This document shows positions 29,161 to 38,867 of a DNA stretch of 64,000 nt, piece after piece (the stretch's first letter is position 1; each line of letters opens with the position of its first letter). Below the pieces are notes generated by a model, which saw only the letters and a program-made list of their open reading frames with translations, had not been told where the DNA came from and searched no databases. Source of the DNA: Duganella sp. (lineage in GTDB: Bacteria; Pseudomonadota; Gammaproteobacteria; Burkholderiales; Burkholderiaceae_D). Location: assembly GCA_026225475.1 (NCBI GenBank), contig JAMFSU010000143.1, positions 16,427 through 80,426 of the forward strand, read 5' to 3'. Both the position numbers and the translations under genes were made by a program.

Positions 29161-29332
29161 TGCTGCTCTCTTCCTGATGATTTGTTCATGAATGAATTCG
29201 GATCGCGCTCGCGCATGCCTGGCAGCAAGCGTCGTCAGTTTTGTTTCGCGCAAGCCATTATTCTACCGCAAGGGATGCTACGACCATTGCGTCAGATCAA
29301 GCGCGACCATCGCAACACGTCGCTGGCACTCC

Positions 29333-29367
29333 AAAAGAAAAACCGCCGCGGCTTGCACCGGGCGGTT
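29333..29367 (-). terminator. Rho-independent terminator after gltL
   Basis: On the minus strand aaccgcc (from 29367) pairs with ggcggtt (to 29341) across a GC-rich loop and is followed by tttctttt. It begins about 50 nt after the gltL stop codon and ends the gltIJKL operon. Confidence 0.7.
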
Positions 29368-29415
29368 TTTCCATATTTTTCTGCATCAGACGCTGCCAAC
29401 AGCGCCCAGCCACCA

Positions 29416-30144
29416 TCAATGCGTGATGATCTTGGCCAGGAAGTCGCGCGCGCGTTCCGAACGTGGAGAACCAAAGAAGTCATCCTTCTTGCAGTCTTCG
29501 ACAATCAAACCCTTGTCCATGAAGATGACCCGGTTGGCAACCTTGCGCGCGAAGCCCATTTCATGGGTCACGACCATCATGGTCATGCCTTCTTGTGCCA
29601 GGCCAACCATGACATCCAACACTTCATTGATCATTTCCGGATCGAGTGCCGAAGTCGGTTCATCGAACAGCATCGCAATCGGGTCCATCGACAGGGCTCG
29701 AGCAATTGCCACACGTTGCTGCTGACCGCCCGATAATTGACCTGGAAACTTGTCCTTGTGCGCCAGCAGGCCAACGCGATCGAGGTACTTCAAGCCTTTT
29801 TCGGTCGCTTCCGACACGCTGCGGCCAAGTACCTTGACTTGACCAATGGTCAGGTTTTCGCGAATCGACAAATGCGGGAACAGCTCAAAGTTCTGAAACA
29901 CCATGCCAATGCGCGCGCGCAGCTTCGACAGATTCGTCTTGGGGTCGCCAACCGACACACCATCAACAGTAATCACGCCCTTTTGAAACGGCTCCAGGCC
30001 ATTGACCGTCTTGATCAGCGTCGACTTGCCCGAACCGGAAGGGCCACACACCACCACCACATCGCCCTTGGCAACGCTGGTGGTGCAATCGGTCAGAACC
30101 TGAAAGCTGCCATACCACTTGCTGACATTATTAAGTTCAATCAT
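29416..30144 (-). CDS. gltL: Glutamate/aspartate ABC transporter ATPase
   Basis: The 242-residue ATPase has Walker A GPSGSGKST, Q-loop VFQNFELFPH, the ABC signature LSGGQQQR, Walker B AMLFDEPTSALDPE and the H-loop VVTHEMGFA. The PAAT-family pattern and gene order binding protein-permease-permease-ATPase identify it as GltL or AatP, powering uptake of acidic amino acids. It follows gltK after 61 nt. Confidence 0.93.
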   Translation of the reverse strand: MIELNNVSKWYGSFQVLTDCTTSVAKGDVVVVCGPSGSGKSTLIKTVNGLEPFQKGVITVDGVSVGDPKTNLSKLRARIGMVFQNFELFPHLSIRENLTIGQVKVLGRSVSEATEKGLKYLDRVGLLAHKDKFPGQLSGGQQQRVAIARALSMDPIAMLFDEPTSALDPEMINEVLDVMVGLAQEGMTMMVVTHEMGFARKVANRVIFMDKGLIVEDCKKDDFFGSPRSERARDFLAKIITH

Positions 30145-30205
30145 TTTTTTCTCCTAAGTCCTGAATACGGTATGCCTGCCGACCATACCGGCCGGCCTCT
30201 GCAAG

Positions 30206-30901
30206 TTAGCGAATGATGGCGATTTTGTGCTGGAAACGCTTGACGGTTTGCGACAGCGCAAAGCTGAGCACAAAGTACACCACAGCGACAAACAGGTACA
30301 TTTCCACCAGGCGGCCATCACGTTGCGCAATCTTGGATGCGCTAGTGACGAAGTCCGGCACTGAACCGAGCACATAAACCAGCGATACGTCCTGGAACAG
30401 CACAATGGTTTGTGTCAACAAGATCGGTGTGACATTACGGAACGCCTGCGGCAGCACCACATTACCCATCATTTGCCAGTAATTCATGCCAATTGCGTAA
30501 CCGGCAAACACCTGGCCCCGTGAAATCGACTGAATACCGGAGCGCATGATTTCGCAATAATACGCAGCTTCAAACAAAATAAAGGTGATCAAGGCCGACT
30601 GGAATGCGCCCACCTGGATAGGATCCTTGGAACCAATGATCCAGGCACCGATGAACGGCACCAGAAAGTAGAACCAGAAAATCACCAGCACCAGCGGTAC
30701 CGAGCGGATCAGATTGACGTAGGTGGTGGCAATGAACGACAGCGGCTTGTTGCTCGACAAACGCATCATCGCCAGAAAAGTGCCGATGATGACGCCACCG
30801 ACCATGGCCGCAATCGTCAATACCAGAGTGAACTTGAGACCGGTCGTGATCAGGTAGTACCACGAGCGCTGAATGACATCAAAGTCGAAATTCGAAAACA
30901 T
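30206..30901 (-). CDS. gltK: Glutamate/aspartate ABC transporter permease GltK
   Basis: The 231-residue inner-membrane protein has about five transmembrane helices and the PAAT permease EAA-like loop EAAYYCEIMRSGIQSISRGQ followed by AGYAIGMNYWQMMGNVVLPQA. It forms the channel with GltJ. It begins 2 nt after the gltJ stop. Confidence 0.92.
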   Translation of the reverse strand: MFSNFDFDVIQRSWYYLITTGLKFTLVLTIAAMVGGVIIGTFLAMMRLSSNKPLSFIATTYVNLIRSVPLVLVIFWFYFLVPFIGAWIIGSKDPIQVGAFQSALITFILFEAAYYCEIMRSGIQSISRGQVFAGYAIGMNYWQMMGNVVLPQAFRNVTPILLTQTIVLFQDVSLVYVLGSVPDFVTSASKIAQRDGRLVEMYLFVAVVYFVLSFALSQTVKRFQHKIAIIR

Positions 30902-30903
30902 GA

Positions 30904-31653
30904 TTAATGGCCTCCTGCACTGGCGCTACCGCTGGTAATGTACCCAGGCACGGCAGTGACTTTTTCCAGCAATCGTGCCATCAGCAGCGCGATCACCGAA
31001 ATGACAATGTAAATGATGGTCGCACCGGTGAGCGACTCAAAGGTCTGAAAAGTGAATTCGCGCATCGAATAAGTCGCGGCAGTCAACTCGACCAAACCGA
31101 TAGTCAAGGCCACCGAACTGTTTTTGATGATCGCAGCAAATTCGTTGGTCAGCGACGGAATGATGATACGGAACGCCATCGGCAACAACACGTATCGGTA
31201 GGTCTGCGTCGGCGTCAATCCAAGTGCCGCACCAGCCATGCGTTGACCGCGCGGCAAGGCATTGATACCGGTACTCACCTGCACCGCTACACGCGACGAG
31301 GTAAAAAAACCCAACGCCAGAAACGCGGTCACAAATGAAGCATTGGGCAGGCTCTTGAGCCAGTCGCCCATAGCTGTGGGCACCAGTTCTGGCATCACGA
31401 AATACCAGAGAAACATCTGCACTAACAGCGGAACGTTACGAAACAGTTCAACATAGCCGTTGGCTACGCGAACTGCCCATGGTTTTTGGGTAGTACGTAT
31501 GGTGCCGACGATCGTGCCAAGCACCAGCGCCATGATCCAGGCCAATATGGCAGTGGCGAGGGTCCATTTCAGACCGATCAGTAATGTATCAATATAAGGG
31601 ATGCCATCGGGAGATTGCTCCCAGAAAATGCCCCAGTTCCAGTTGTATTGCAT
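30904..31653 (-). CDS. gltJ: Glutamate/aspartate ABC transporter permease GltJ
   Basis: The 249-residue permease has the longer N-terminus typical of GltJ (MQYNWNWGIFWEQSPDGIPY) and the conserved loop VAVQVSTGINALPRGQRMAG then AALGLTPTQTYRYVLLPMAF. It pairs with GltK. A 200-nt gap with a strong hairpin separates it from gltI, so it is probably expressed below the level of the binding protein. Confidence 0.92.
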   Translation of the reverse strand: MQYNWNWGIFWEQSPDGIPYIDTLLIGLKWTLATAILAWIMALVLGTIVGTIRTTQKPWAVRVANGYVELFRNVPLLVQMFLWYFVMPELVPTAMGDWLKSLPNASFVTAFLALGFFTSSRVAVQVSTGINALPRGQRMAGAALGLTPTQTYRYVLLPMAFRIIIPSLTNEFAAIIKNSSVALTIGLVELTAATYSMREFTFQTFESLTGATIIYIVISVIALLMARLLEKVTAVPGYITSGSASAGGH

Positions 31654-31786
31654 AGTGCCCTCGTCTTCTCAGTCTTGTCGTTTGCGATCAAAAACACCAC
31701 TTGGATGGCATTTTCGGGCTGCCTGTACCGCGTTTTCTTGAAACTTGGTTTTCTGAGCAGGTCTTGCTTTCTTCGCCAACTTAAAC

Positions 31787-31812
31787 AAAACGGGGGACCG
31801 CTCCCCCGTTTT
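31787..31812 (-). terminator. Intercistronic hairpin between gltI and gltJ
   Basis: The arms aaaacggggga and tcccccgtttt give an 11-bp stem with a 4-nt loop. On the minus strand it is followed by only a weak T-run, so partial termination or protection of the gltI message from 3' decay is more likely than a full stop. Confidence 0.7.
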
Positions 31813-31853
31813 GCCTTTATTGCATCGCAGCGATTACATGCTGCGCTTCCAAC

Positions 31854-32801
31854 TTATTTCTTCTTGGAAGATTGCTTTTGCGCTTCTGGCACGGCTGCAT
31901 AAGCAGACGGTTCGCCGGAATCGGTAGGCTTAGCGAGCACAGCCTGCAATTGCGGGCTCATTGGCACGTTCAGGTTGACACCCTTTGGCGGGATTGGCGA
32001 TTGGAACCATTTAGCGTAGATCTTCTTGATGTCATCGCCCTTGTAGACGTTGATCAGCGCATCATCAACCACCTTCTTGAAGGCGGTATCGCCCAATGGC
32101 AGGATCAGACCGTATGGCTCAACTGACAAAGCTTCGCTGGACACAACATAATCACCAGGTGCTTTCGAATTGGCAGCCAACGACGACAACAGGATATCGT
32201 CCATCACGAATGCCACTGCACGGCCAGTTTCGACCATCAGGAACGCTTCTGCGTGGTCCTTGGCAGCTAGGATGTTCATGCCCAGGTTGCGTTCGGTATT
32301 CAGAGTGGTGATTTGTTTCAGGTTGGAAGTACCGGAAGTCGAGACGATCGTCTTGCCCTTCAGATCATCCAAAGTCTTCAGGTTAGCCGACTTCTTCGAC
32401 AGGAAACGGTTGGCAGTCACAAACTCGGTGACGGCGAAAGCAACTTGCTTTTGACGTTCCATGTTGTTGGTGGCCGAATCGCAAGAAATATCAGCAGTAC
32501 CGTTGGCAATCAGTGGAATGCGGGTTGCCGAAGTCACTGGCACCATCTTGACAGTCAACGAAGGCATGCCCAATTTTTTCTGAATAGCAGTAGCAGCTTT
32601 CAGGCAGAGGTCAATCGAATAACCTTGATACGATTGCTTATCGTCGAGGTAGGAGAATGGAATCGATGCATCGCGTACACCCAGCGTCAAAATACCAGTT
32701 TCCTTGATCTTCTTCAGACGACCTGTCAACTCTTCAGCATGCACAGCGCCCATCAAGACACTCGCACCGACCAAAACACCTGCAAACTTTAATAACTTCA
32801 T
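31854..32801 (-). CDS. gltI: Glutamate/aspartate ABC transporter periplasmic binding protein
   Basis: The ATG at 32801 follows a perfect AGGAGG sequence and gives 315 residues. A signal peptide (MKLLKFAGVLVGASVLMGAV, cleavage near HA-EE) leads into a type-3 bacterial solute-binding domain: GILTLGVRDASIPFSYLDD, ADISCDSATNNMERQKQVAF and GKTIVSTSGTSNLKQITTLN. The length and motifs match GltI/AatJ, which bind glutamate and aspartate. The Lys/Ser-rich tail (EAQKQSSKKK) is longer than usual. Confidence 0.93.
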   Translation of the reverse strand: MKLLKFAGVLVGASVLMGAVHAEELTGRLKKIKETGILTLGVRDASIPFSYLDDKQSYQGYSIDLCLKAATAIQKKLGMPSLTVKMVPVTSATRIPLIANGTADISCDSATNNMERQKQVAFAVTEFVTANRFLSKKSANLKTLDDLKGKTIVSTSGTSNLKQITTLNTERNLGMNILAAKDHAEAFLMVETGRAVAFVMDDILLSSLAANSKAPGDYVVSSEALSVEPYGLILPLGDTAFKKVVDDALINVYKGDDIKKIYAKWFQSPIPPKGVNLNVPMSPQLQAVLAKPTDSGEPSAYAAVPEAQKQSSKKK

Positions 32802-33590
32802 GTGACCTCCTGGAAAAATTTTTACGTAGTGTACCAAAAGCCCCTGATCAAAAATAGTCTTCATTCTTGAAAAGAGCCTATATTGCGCTTAAATCCCTTC
32901 AGCTTCTGAAATCCCAACTGCTACGCCTTTTTCGGGAAAAACATCGTCACCTTGCAGGGCTGATCAGACACGAAAAATATGTCTGCCTGATGTCAATTGC
33001 CTGAATCTGTAATGATCCCTCAATCTGCGATGTATGCATACTAGCAATAACCCCTAAAAAATCAGTATGTTTATCGTGCTTTCCCGATGCAGCAGCAGTC
33101 GAATTATCATCTGCTAACAAGAAATGATATGAGCAATATCCATGCCAGAAAACCCAACAAAATCGGCATTTCCGTCGCAATGCTTTGCGTCCTGAACCCA
33201 ATATGAACAATCAAGCGCCATTTGCCTGATTTCCACGTTTACCAATGACAATACCGCAGCGCTATGCGCCGCCATCAGGTTCGCGGAGATCATTGATTGC
33301 AACATCACGGTAGGTCGTCAAACCACATCGCATGGATGGTGGAATCAACGGAATTCTGTCTCTTTATTTTCGTTGTATGTCGTGCGCAGCGTCAAATGCG
33401 CTGCATTGCTACGACCCTTGTCTCCTTCTTGTGCAGGCAATCGATTCAGCGGCGCAATGCTACGTCCGCCAAAATCGATTCACCATTCCTGCAGCAGACT
33501 GCCGCGACAGTCTGCGTCCTACTCAGCTTGACCAACACAGCCGCCACACGATTTTTATTCTGTGCTGTTGCAGCGACTGTGTTTATTACA
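32802..33590. other. 789-nt region without a recognised gene between gltI and gdhA
   Basis: Frames of 60-110 codons exist on both strands but overlap one another, are rich in Cys/His/Ser and lack family features or good ribosome sites, so they look fortuitous. The part next to gltI must hold its promoter. Nearer gdhA there is an 8-bp hairpin (gcagactg with cagtctgc, 33494-33515) about 75 nt beyond the gdhA stop. The A/T content is higher than in flanking genes; a decayed gene or RNA gene cannot be excluded. Confidence 0.55.
33494..33515. terminator. Hairpin downstream of gdhA
   Basis: An 8-bp perfect stem (gcagactg / cagtctgc) with a 6-nt loop lies on the gdhA transcript about 75 nt after its stop codon. 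There is no clear T-tract, so termination is uncertain. Confidence 0.4.
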
Positions 33591-34886
33591 TCACGGGTAC
33601 AAGCCACGCATTTCGCGTGCTTGTAAAACACGTGTACACGCAACGATAAATGCTGCCGTGCGCAACGATACTTTCTTTTCATCTGCCAATTGCCAGACCG
33701 CTGTAAATGCTTCACGCATGATGCGCGTCAAGCGCAGATTAATTTCATCTTCAGTCCAGAAGAAGCTGGAAAAATCCTGCACCCATTCAAAATAACTGAC
33801 CGTGACACCACCGGCATTCGCAATCACATCCGGTACGATCAACACGCCCTTGTCATTGAGAATATCGTCCGCAGCTGGCGTCGTCGGACCATTCGCACCT
33901 TCCAGAATAATCTTGGCGCGAATCGATGAGGCATTCTTTTCTGTGATTTGCTGTTCGAGTGCAGCTGGCACCAGAATGTCGCAATCGGTTGCCCAAAACT
34001 GGGCGCGATCTTGCACTTCATCGCCACCCGGGAAGCCGGCGACACTGCCGTGTTCCATAACATATGCCTGCAATGCCGGCACATCCAGGCCACTGGCGCG
34101 AACCACGGTAGTAATGTGATCCTGCACCGCCACAATCTTGGCACCAGCTTCTGCAAACAAACGTGCAGCGATGCCACCGACGTTACCAAAGCCTTGCACC
34201 GCAACGCGCGCATCCTTGATTTCAAGGTTGCGTTTGGCAGCGGCTTCACAACCCACCACAAACACACCACGGCCGGTTGCTTCATGACGACCGAGACTGC
34301 CGCCGAGCGAGATCGGCTTACCGGTGACGACACCGGAAGCAGTGCTACCCTGGTTCATGGAGTAGGTATCCATCATCCATGCCATGATCTGCGAATCGGT
34401 GTTCACATCGGGTGCCGGAATGTCTTTATTGGGGCCGATAATGATGCCGATTTCACTGGTATAGCGACGCGTCATGCGTTGCAGTTCACCGCGCGACAAA
34501 GTCTTTGGATCAACCCGGATACCGCCCTTGGCACCGCCGTACGGCACATTGACAGCAGCATTCTTGACCGTCATCCAAGCCGACAGCGCCATCACTTCGG
34601 ACAAGGTCACATCCTGGTGAAAACGGACGCCACCCTTGCCAGGACCACGCGATGTGTTGTGCTGGACGCGATAGCCTTCGAAGTGCGCAATGGTGCCATC
34701 GTCACGTTCAATCGGCACATCCACCACTAGGATGCGTTTAGGCCGTTTGAGCGTTTCCACCCAACGTGCCAGTGACCCGAGGTAAGGCGTGACGCGGTCA
34801 ATTTGTTCGAGATAGTCACCCCATGGCCCAATGCCATGCGGAGTAAGATAGGAAGGGACTTGGTGCTGGACTGGTACGTTCGACAT
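33591..34886 (-). CDS. gdhA: Glutamate dehydrogenase
   Basis: The ATG at 34886 ([18 protein letters not shown]) lies behind AAAGGAG and gives 431 residues. Motifs of the Glu/Leu/Phe/Val dehydrogenase family are [20 protein letters not shown], the catalytic lysine in [24 protein letters not shown] and the nucleotide-binding [17 protein letters not shown]. It interconverts glutamate with 2-oxoglutarate and ammonia; the sequence resembles NAD-type catabolic enzymes. Upstream of the glutamate transporter on the same strand, it suggests a glutamate-use neighbourhood. A HypT-like LysR gene lies 345 nt upstream. Confidence 0.95.
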   Translation of the reverse strand: MSNVPVQHQVPSYLTPHGIGPWGDYLEQIDRVTPYLGSLARWVETLKRPKRILVVDVPIERDDGTIAHFEGYRVQHNTSRGPGKGGVRFHQDVTLSEVMALSAWMTVKNAAVNVPYGGAKGGIRVDPKTLSRGELQRMTRRYTSEIGIIIGPNKDIPAPDVNTDSQIMAWMMDTYSMNQGSTASGVVTGKPISLGGSLGRHEATGRGVFVVGCEAAAKRNLEIKDARVAVQGFGNVGGIAARLFAEAGAKIVAVQDHITTVVRASGLDVPALQAYVMEHGSVAGFPGGDEVQDRAQFWATDCDILVPAALEQQITEKNASSIRAKIILEGANGPTTPAADDILNDKGVLIVPDVIANAGGVTVSYFEWVQDFSSFFWTEDEINLRLTRIMREAFTAVWQLADEKKVSLRTAAFIVACTRVLQAREMRGLYP

Positions 34887-35231
34887 GATGCAATCGCTCC
34901 TTTTGTTCGCCATGCGTTAGTCTTGCCCGCCGAGGCTGCTGCAAAATGAAATCAACATCCGAGAGATACCATCGTACTCTTCTTCATACGAAAAAGTCGT
35001 CCCTGGATGCTGGTGCGCCTCACACAGCCCATCGGACTGTAGCAATACGAACCCTTCAAGCAGCCATCACCGGAGAAAGTCCGGTCTGACGGACCATACA
35101 AGGCATTCGAATACGATGTAGGTACCGCCATCGACAGCGACGCAATCGTAGGGCAATGGGCCACGGCAGCGCTAATGCTTTGTTCGCATGCAACTATGCA
35201 ATCCATGCATAACCTTGCCGAAGCAGCCGAT
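34887..35231. other. 345-nt leader/intergenic region upstream of gdhA
   Basis: It must hold the gdhA promoter. A short hairpin gtccg/cggac (about 35079-35094) and the adjoining ccgga/tccgg pair form two nested small stems. An 84-codon minus-strand frame (34952-35206) is Cys/Ser-rich and matches nothing I recognise. I could not match the region to a known riboswitch class. Confidence 0.5.
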
Positions 35232-36203
35232 TTACCTGGCTTTGGCAGCTTTTTTTACACGCGCTGCGGCATTCTTGCGCTTTTCCTCAAGTTCGCGCAA
35301 GTGATCCCACAAGCGTGCCACCACTACCTTGCCGCTGCGTTGCGGTGTCGGCCGCTCGCGGTACAGACGGATTTCCATCTCGACTTCCCAGTCACCGTCG
35401 GCACCATCGGCGCGCGCCAATTGCTTGTTGCGCACTTCACGCAACACGGATGATTCCGGCAGAAAAGCCACGCCATGCCCTTCCAGCGCCATCATCTTGA
35501 GACTTTCCGACATGTCCGTTTCGTAATGCTTTTCCAGATGCAAGGGTTTGCGTGCATCGGTCATGATGAGCTCGACCATGCGTCCGAGATAGGCATTGGG
35601 CGTATAAGACAAAAATGGCAACGGTGCTTTACTACTCCCCGGAAACATATAATCAGGCCGCCCGCTACGATCACAGCGCGAATACGGCCGCACGCTTTCA
35701 CGGCCCATGGTGAGCATGTCATAACGGCTCGAATCGAGTTGCACCGGCTGGCGCGGATGGTGATAACACAGCAGCAAATCGCAGCCGCCATCGACAATCG
35801 TCATCACCGCATCATGAACGTTGAGTGCGATCAGGCGCGTATTGAGCGGTCCAAAACCAGACTCGAGTGAGCTAAGCCATTTCGGCACATAGGTCAGCGA
35901 CAAGGTATGTGGCACCGCAAAATCGACCGTGGTCTGCGCCGCCGGCCGTTTGCCGCGCAGCAGCGCCCGCGTGTTATTGATCTGGCCCAACATTTCCACG
36001 GCTTGCTCATAAAACACTTCACCAGCCGCCGTCAGCCGCGTCGGATACGACGTGCGATCAATCAGATCCGAACCGAGCCAAGCCTCCAGCGACTGAATCC
36101 GGCGCGAGAATGCCGGCTGCGTGACATGACGCAATTCCGCCGAACGGCTGAAGCTGCGCGTCTCTGCCAATGAAATGAAATCTTCCAACCACTTGGTTTC
36201 CAT
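35232..36203 (-). CDS. LysR-type regulator, HypT/YjiE-like
   Basis: The 323-residue protein starts METKWLEDFISLAETRSFSR, with the helix-turn-helix continuing SAELRHVTQPAFSRRIQSLE, the pattern of the HypT (YjiE/QseD) branch that responds to hypochlorite or controls metabolism. The co-inducer domain spans about 92-290. The C-terminus ends in a basic alanine-rich tail (EEKRKNAAARVKKAAKAR) not typical of LysR proteins, perhaps adding nonspecific DNA affinity. It precedes gdhA on the same strand; control of gdhA is plausible but unproven. Confidence 0.88.
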   Translation of the reverse strand: METKWLEDFISLAETRSFSRSAELRHVTQPAFSRRIQSLEAWLGSDLIDRTSYPTRLTAAGEVFYEQAVEMLGQINNTRALLRGKRPAAQTTVDFAVPHTLSLTYVPKWLSSLESGFGPLNTRLIALNVHDAVMTIVDGGCDLLLCYHHPRQPVQLDSSRYDMLTMGRESVRPYSRCDRSGRPDYMFPGSSKAPLPFLSYTPNAYLGRMVELIMTDARKPLHLEKHYETDMSESLKMMALEGHGVAFLPESSVLREVRNKQLARADGADGDWEVEMEIRLYRERPTPQRSGKVVVARLWDHLRELEEKRKNAAARVKKAAKAR

Positions 36204-36264
36204 ACCGAATTCCCACCTCAGCAGCGCATCGGCCTACCGATGTCGCATTCATTTTTTGAATTTT

Positions 36265-38124
36265 TTACGACGCCACCAACATGGAAGATGATGCGCCCTC
36301 CTCCAGCTCACCCTGCTCCAGCTTGGCTTGCTGACGCGCCCACATTTGCGCATAAGCGCCGTCGGCCACCAACAATTGCGCATGTGTACCGCGCTCAATG
36401 ATACGCCCCTGCTCCAGCACTAGAATTTGATGCGCATCGACGATAGTAGACAAGCGATGGGCAATCACGAGCGTGGTGCGATTCTGTGCGATTTCGCGTA
36501 GCTGTTCCTGAATCGCCTGTTCGGCCTTGGAATCGAGCGCCGAAGTCGCTTCATCGAAGATCAACACGGCCGGGTTCTTCAGCAGCGTGCGCGCGATAGC
36601 CACACGTTGCTTTTCACCGCCGGAGAGTTTTAACCCGCGTTCCCCGACCACAGTGTCATAGCCATCCGGTAGCGATTCAATGAAGTCGTGCACATAGGCC
36701 GCGCGCGCCGCAGCGATGATCTCCACCTTGCTGCAACCCGGCTTGCCATAGGCAATGTTGTATTCGATCGTGTCGTTGAACAGCACCGTATCCTGTGGCA
36801 CGATGCCAATCGCTTGCCGCAGCGAGGTTTGCGTCAGCGACCGCAAATCCTGGCCATCAATCGTAATGCTACCGGCCGCGACGTCATAAAAACGGAACAA
36901 CAGTCGCGACAAGGTCGACTTGCCGGAACCGCTGTGGCCGACCACTGCCGTGGTAGTCCCGGCAGCGATCTCAAAATCGACATCGAACAGAATCTGACGC
37001 TTGACCTCATAGCTGAAATCGACATGAGAAAACCGCAGCGCCGCACCATTGGTCTGCAACGGTTTGGCATCGGCACTGTCGGCAATTTCCCGATGCTGCT
37101 CAAGCAAGGAAAACAGCCGTTCCATATCGGCCAGGCTTTGCTTGATTTCACGATAAATCACGCCGAGAAAATTCAAAGGCACATACAACTGGATCATGAA
37201 GGCATTCACCAGCACCAGATCGCCCAGGCTCATCTTGCCGTCAATCACGCCTTGCGTGGCGCGCCACAGGATCAAGGTGACTGCAATCGCGATGATGGCC
37301 GACTGGCCGGAATTGAGCAGCGACAGCGACGACTGCGATTTGACTGCGGCGGCTTCGTAGCGCTGCAAGCCCTCGTCATAGCGACGAGCTTCGAAATCCT
37401 CATTGCTGAAATATTTCACTGTTTCATAGTTGAGCAGTGAGTCGATTGCCTTGGTATTGGCACGCGAATCGAGTTCATTCATAGTGCGGCGAAAATGCGT
37501 GCGCCATTCCGTCACCGTCACCGTAAACACGATATACATAACCAGCGCCGTTGCCGTAATCACACTGAACCAGATGTCGTAATGCAGTACCAGATACACC
37601 AGCACCAAACCGATTTCGATCAGGGTCGGCAAGATGCTGAACAAGGCATATTGCACCAGCGACGAGACCCCGCGCGTGCCGCGTTCGATATCGCGCGTCA
37701 TGCCGCCGGTCTGGCGATTCAGATGGAAGCGCAACGACAAGGCATGCAAATGGCGGAACACCTGCAAGGCGATTGTGCGCACCGCGCGTTGCGTGACTTT
37801 GACGAAGACGAATTCGCGCAATTCGGTAAACAATGTCGTAGCCAGCCGCAACGCGCCATAAGCGAATAGCAAAGCCACTGGCAGCACCAGCAGTGCATGC
37901 GGATGATTGGGACCGACCGAAATGCGGTCGACCAATTGCTTAAGCAGCAAAGGCACGCCAATATTGGCCAGCTTGGCGCCGACCAAAAATACCAGCGCCA
38001 GCGTCACCCGCCATTTATAGGTCCACAGATACGGCAGCAAGGTGCGCAGAGTCTGCCAATCGCTAGGCATGAATGCAGCGCTGCGCGCAGGCGGCGGCGC
38101 AGAAGAATTCGAATATTGGCGCAT
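36265..38124 (-). CDS. Atm1/HMT1-type ABC exporter
   Basis: The 619-residue half-transporter joins six membrane helices (about 30-320) to an ABC ATPase (about 365-600) with Walker A GHSGSGKST, signature LSGGEKQR, Walker B VLIFDEATSALDS and H-loop VIAHRLST. The motif NTKAIDSLLNYETVKYFSNE and the TGGMTRDIERGTRG loop mark the Atm1/ABCB7 group, which exports glutathione-linked sulfur or metal compounds from the cytosol. In bacteria it gives heavy-metal tolerance. It is monocistronic and divergent from the thioesterase gene. Confidence 0.93.
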   Translation of the reverse strand: MRQYSNSSAPPPARSAAFMPSDWQTLRTLLPYLWTYKWRVTLALVFLVGAKLANIGVPLLLKQLVDRISVGPNHPHALLVLPVALLFAYGALRLATTLFTELREFVFVKVTQRAVRTIALQVFRHLHALSLRFHLNRQTGGMTRDIERGTRGVSSLVQYALFSILPTLIEIGLVLVYLVLHYDIWFSVITATALVMYIVFTVTVTEWRTHFRRTMNELDSRANTKAIDSLLNYETVKYFSNEDFEARRYDEGLQRYEAAAVKSQSSLSLLNSGQSAIIAIAVTLILWRATQGVIDGKMSLGDLVLVNAFMIQLYVPLNFLGVIYREIKQSLADMERLFSLLEQHREIADSADAKPLQTNGAALRFSHVDFSYEVKRQILFDVDFEIAAGTTTAVVGHSGSGKSTLSRLLFRFYDVAAGSITIDGQDLRSLTQTSLRQAIGIVPQDTVLFNDTIEYNIAYGKPGCSKVEIIAAARAAYVHDFIESLPDGYDTVVGERGLKLSGGEKQRVAIARTLLKNPAVLIFDEATSALDSKAEQAIQEQLREIAQNRTTLVIAHRLSTIVDAHQILVLEQGRIIERGTHAQLLVADGAYAQMWARQQAKLEQGELEEGASSSMLVAS

Positions 38125-38260
38125 GAAAAATATGAACGAAATAATTTGTGCATTTACGCGGGCGGGAGCCGACGCAAAAAGCGGGAGTCCTATAAACTAG
38201 ACGCTTCGCTCCTTGCGCATTATAAGAGTCTGCCGGAGTTCACGCATTCAAAGGGCCGCA

Positions 38261-38743
38261 ATGACCTCTCAGCACTACACTTCGCTTCCCGCCAGCAAGA
38301 CGCCGTATTTGCGCGTCATGCCGATGCCGGCCGACGCCAATATCTATGGCGATGTGTTCGGCGGCTGGATCATGGCGCAGGTCGATATCGCCGGATCGCT
38401 ACCGGCGACACGACGCGCCAATGGCCGTGTCGCCACCGTGGCGGTCAATTCCTTTTTGTTCAAACATCCCGTTTTCGTCGGCGATCTGCTGTCTTTTTAT
38501 GCCGATATTGTCAAAGTCGGCAATACCTCGATCACCGTCAACGTCGAAGTGTATGCCGAACGCAACCGCCTGCAGGCAGAAATCGTCAAGGTCACCGAAG
38601 CCACGCTGACCTATGTCGCCACCGACGAAAACCGCCAACCGCGCAGTTTGCCCGCGCTAGCGCCAGGCGATAGCCTAAACATGGACAGCAATGCGGTCGC
38701 GATTGGACTGCAGGATATCGGCGGCGGCTGGCAAGCCGCCTGA
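38261..38743 (+). CDS. Acyl-CoA thioesterase, YciA type
   Basis: The ATG at 38261 (MTSQHYTSLPASKTPYLRVM) gives 160 residues. The hotdog-fold motif DANIYGDVFGGWIMAQVDIA and the CoA-binding FKHPVFVGDLLSFYADI are those of YciA/BACH thioesterases, which hydrolyse acyl-CoA to free acid and CoA in the cytoplasm. The longer frame from 38213 has no better start. It is read away from the Atm1-type exporter. Confidence 0.9.
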   Translation: MTSQHYTSLPASKTPYLRVMPMPADANIYGDVFGGWIMAQVDIAGSLPATRRANGRVATVAVNSFLFKHPVFVGDLLSFYADIVKVGNTSITVNVEVYAERNRLQAEIVKVTEATLTYVATDENRQPRSLPALAPGDSLNMDSNAVAIGLQDIGGGWQAA

Positions 38744-38867
38744 GAATACCTAAAGACGCGCCAGGTTACCGACGTATTGCATGGCGCGCTCAAGCTTTTC
38801 CCGTGGCAGGTCCGCGCGCAGTCGCGCAGATCTGTTGTTTTATTGATCATTTCGCCTAGCCATTACC

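Noticed and set aside
32947..33626. Several 60-109-codon frames between gdhA and gltI
   Set aside because: They overlap on opposite strands, are Cys- and His-rich, lack good ribosome sites and show no family pattern.
35070..35110. Glycine-type riboswitch before gdhA
   Set aside because: A gagaaag loop and ccgg stems looked suggestive, but the conserved core motifs could not be found.
34952..35206. Frame of 84 codons upstream of gdhA
   Set aside because: No good ribosome site, odd composition and position in the expected leader of gdhA make it doubtful.
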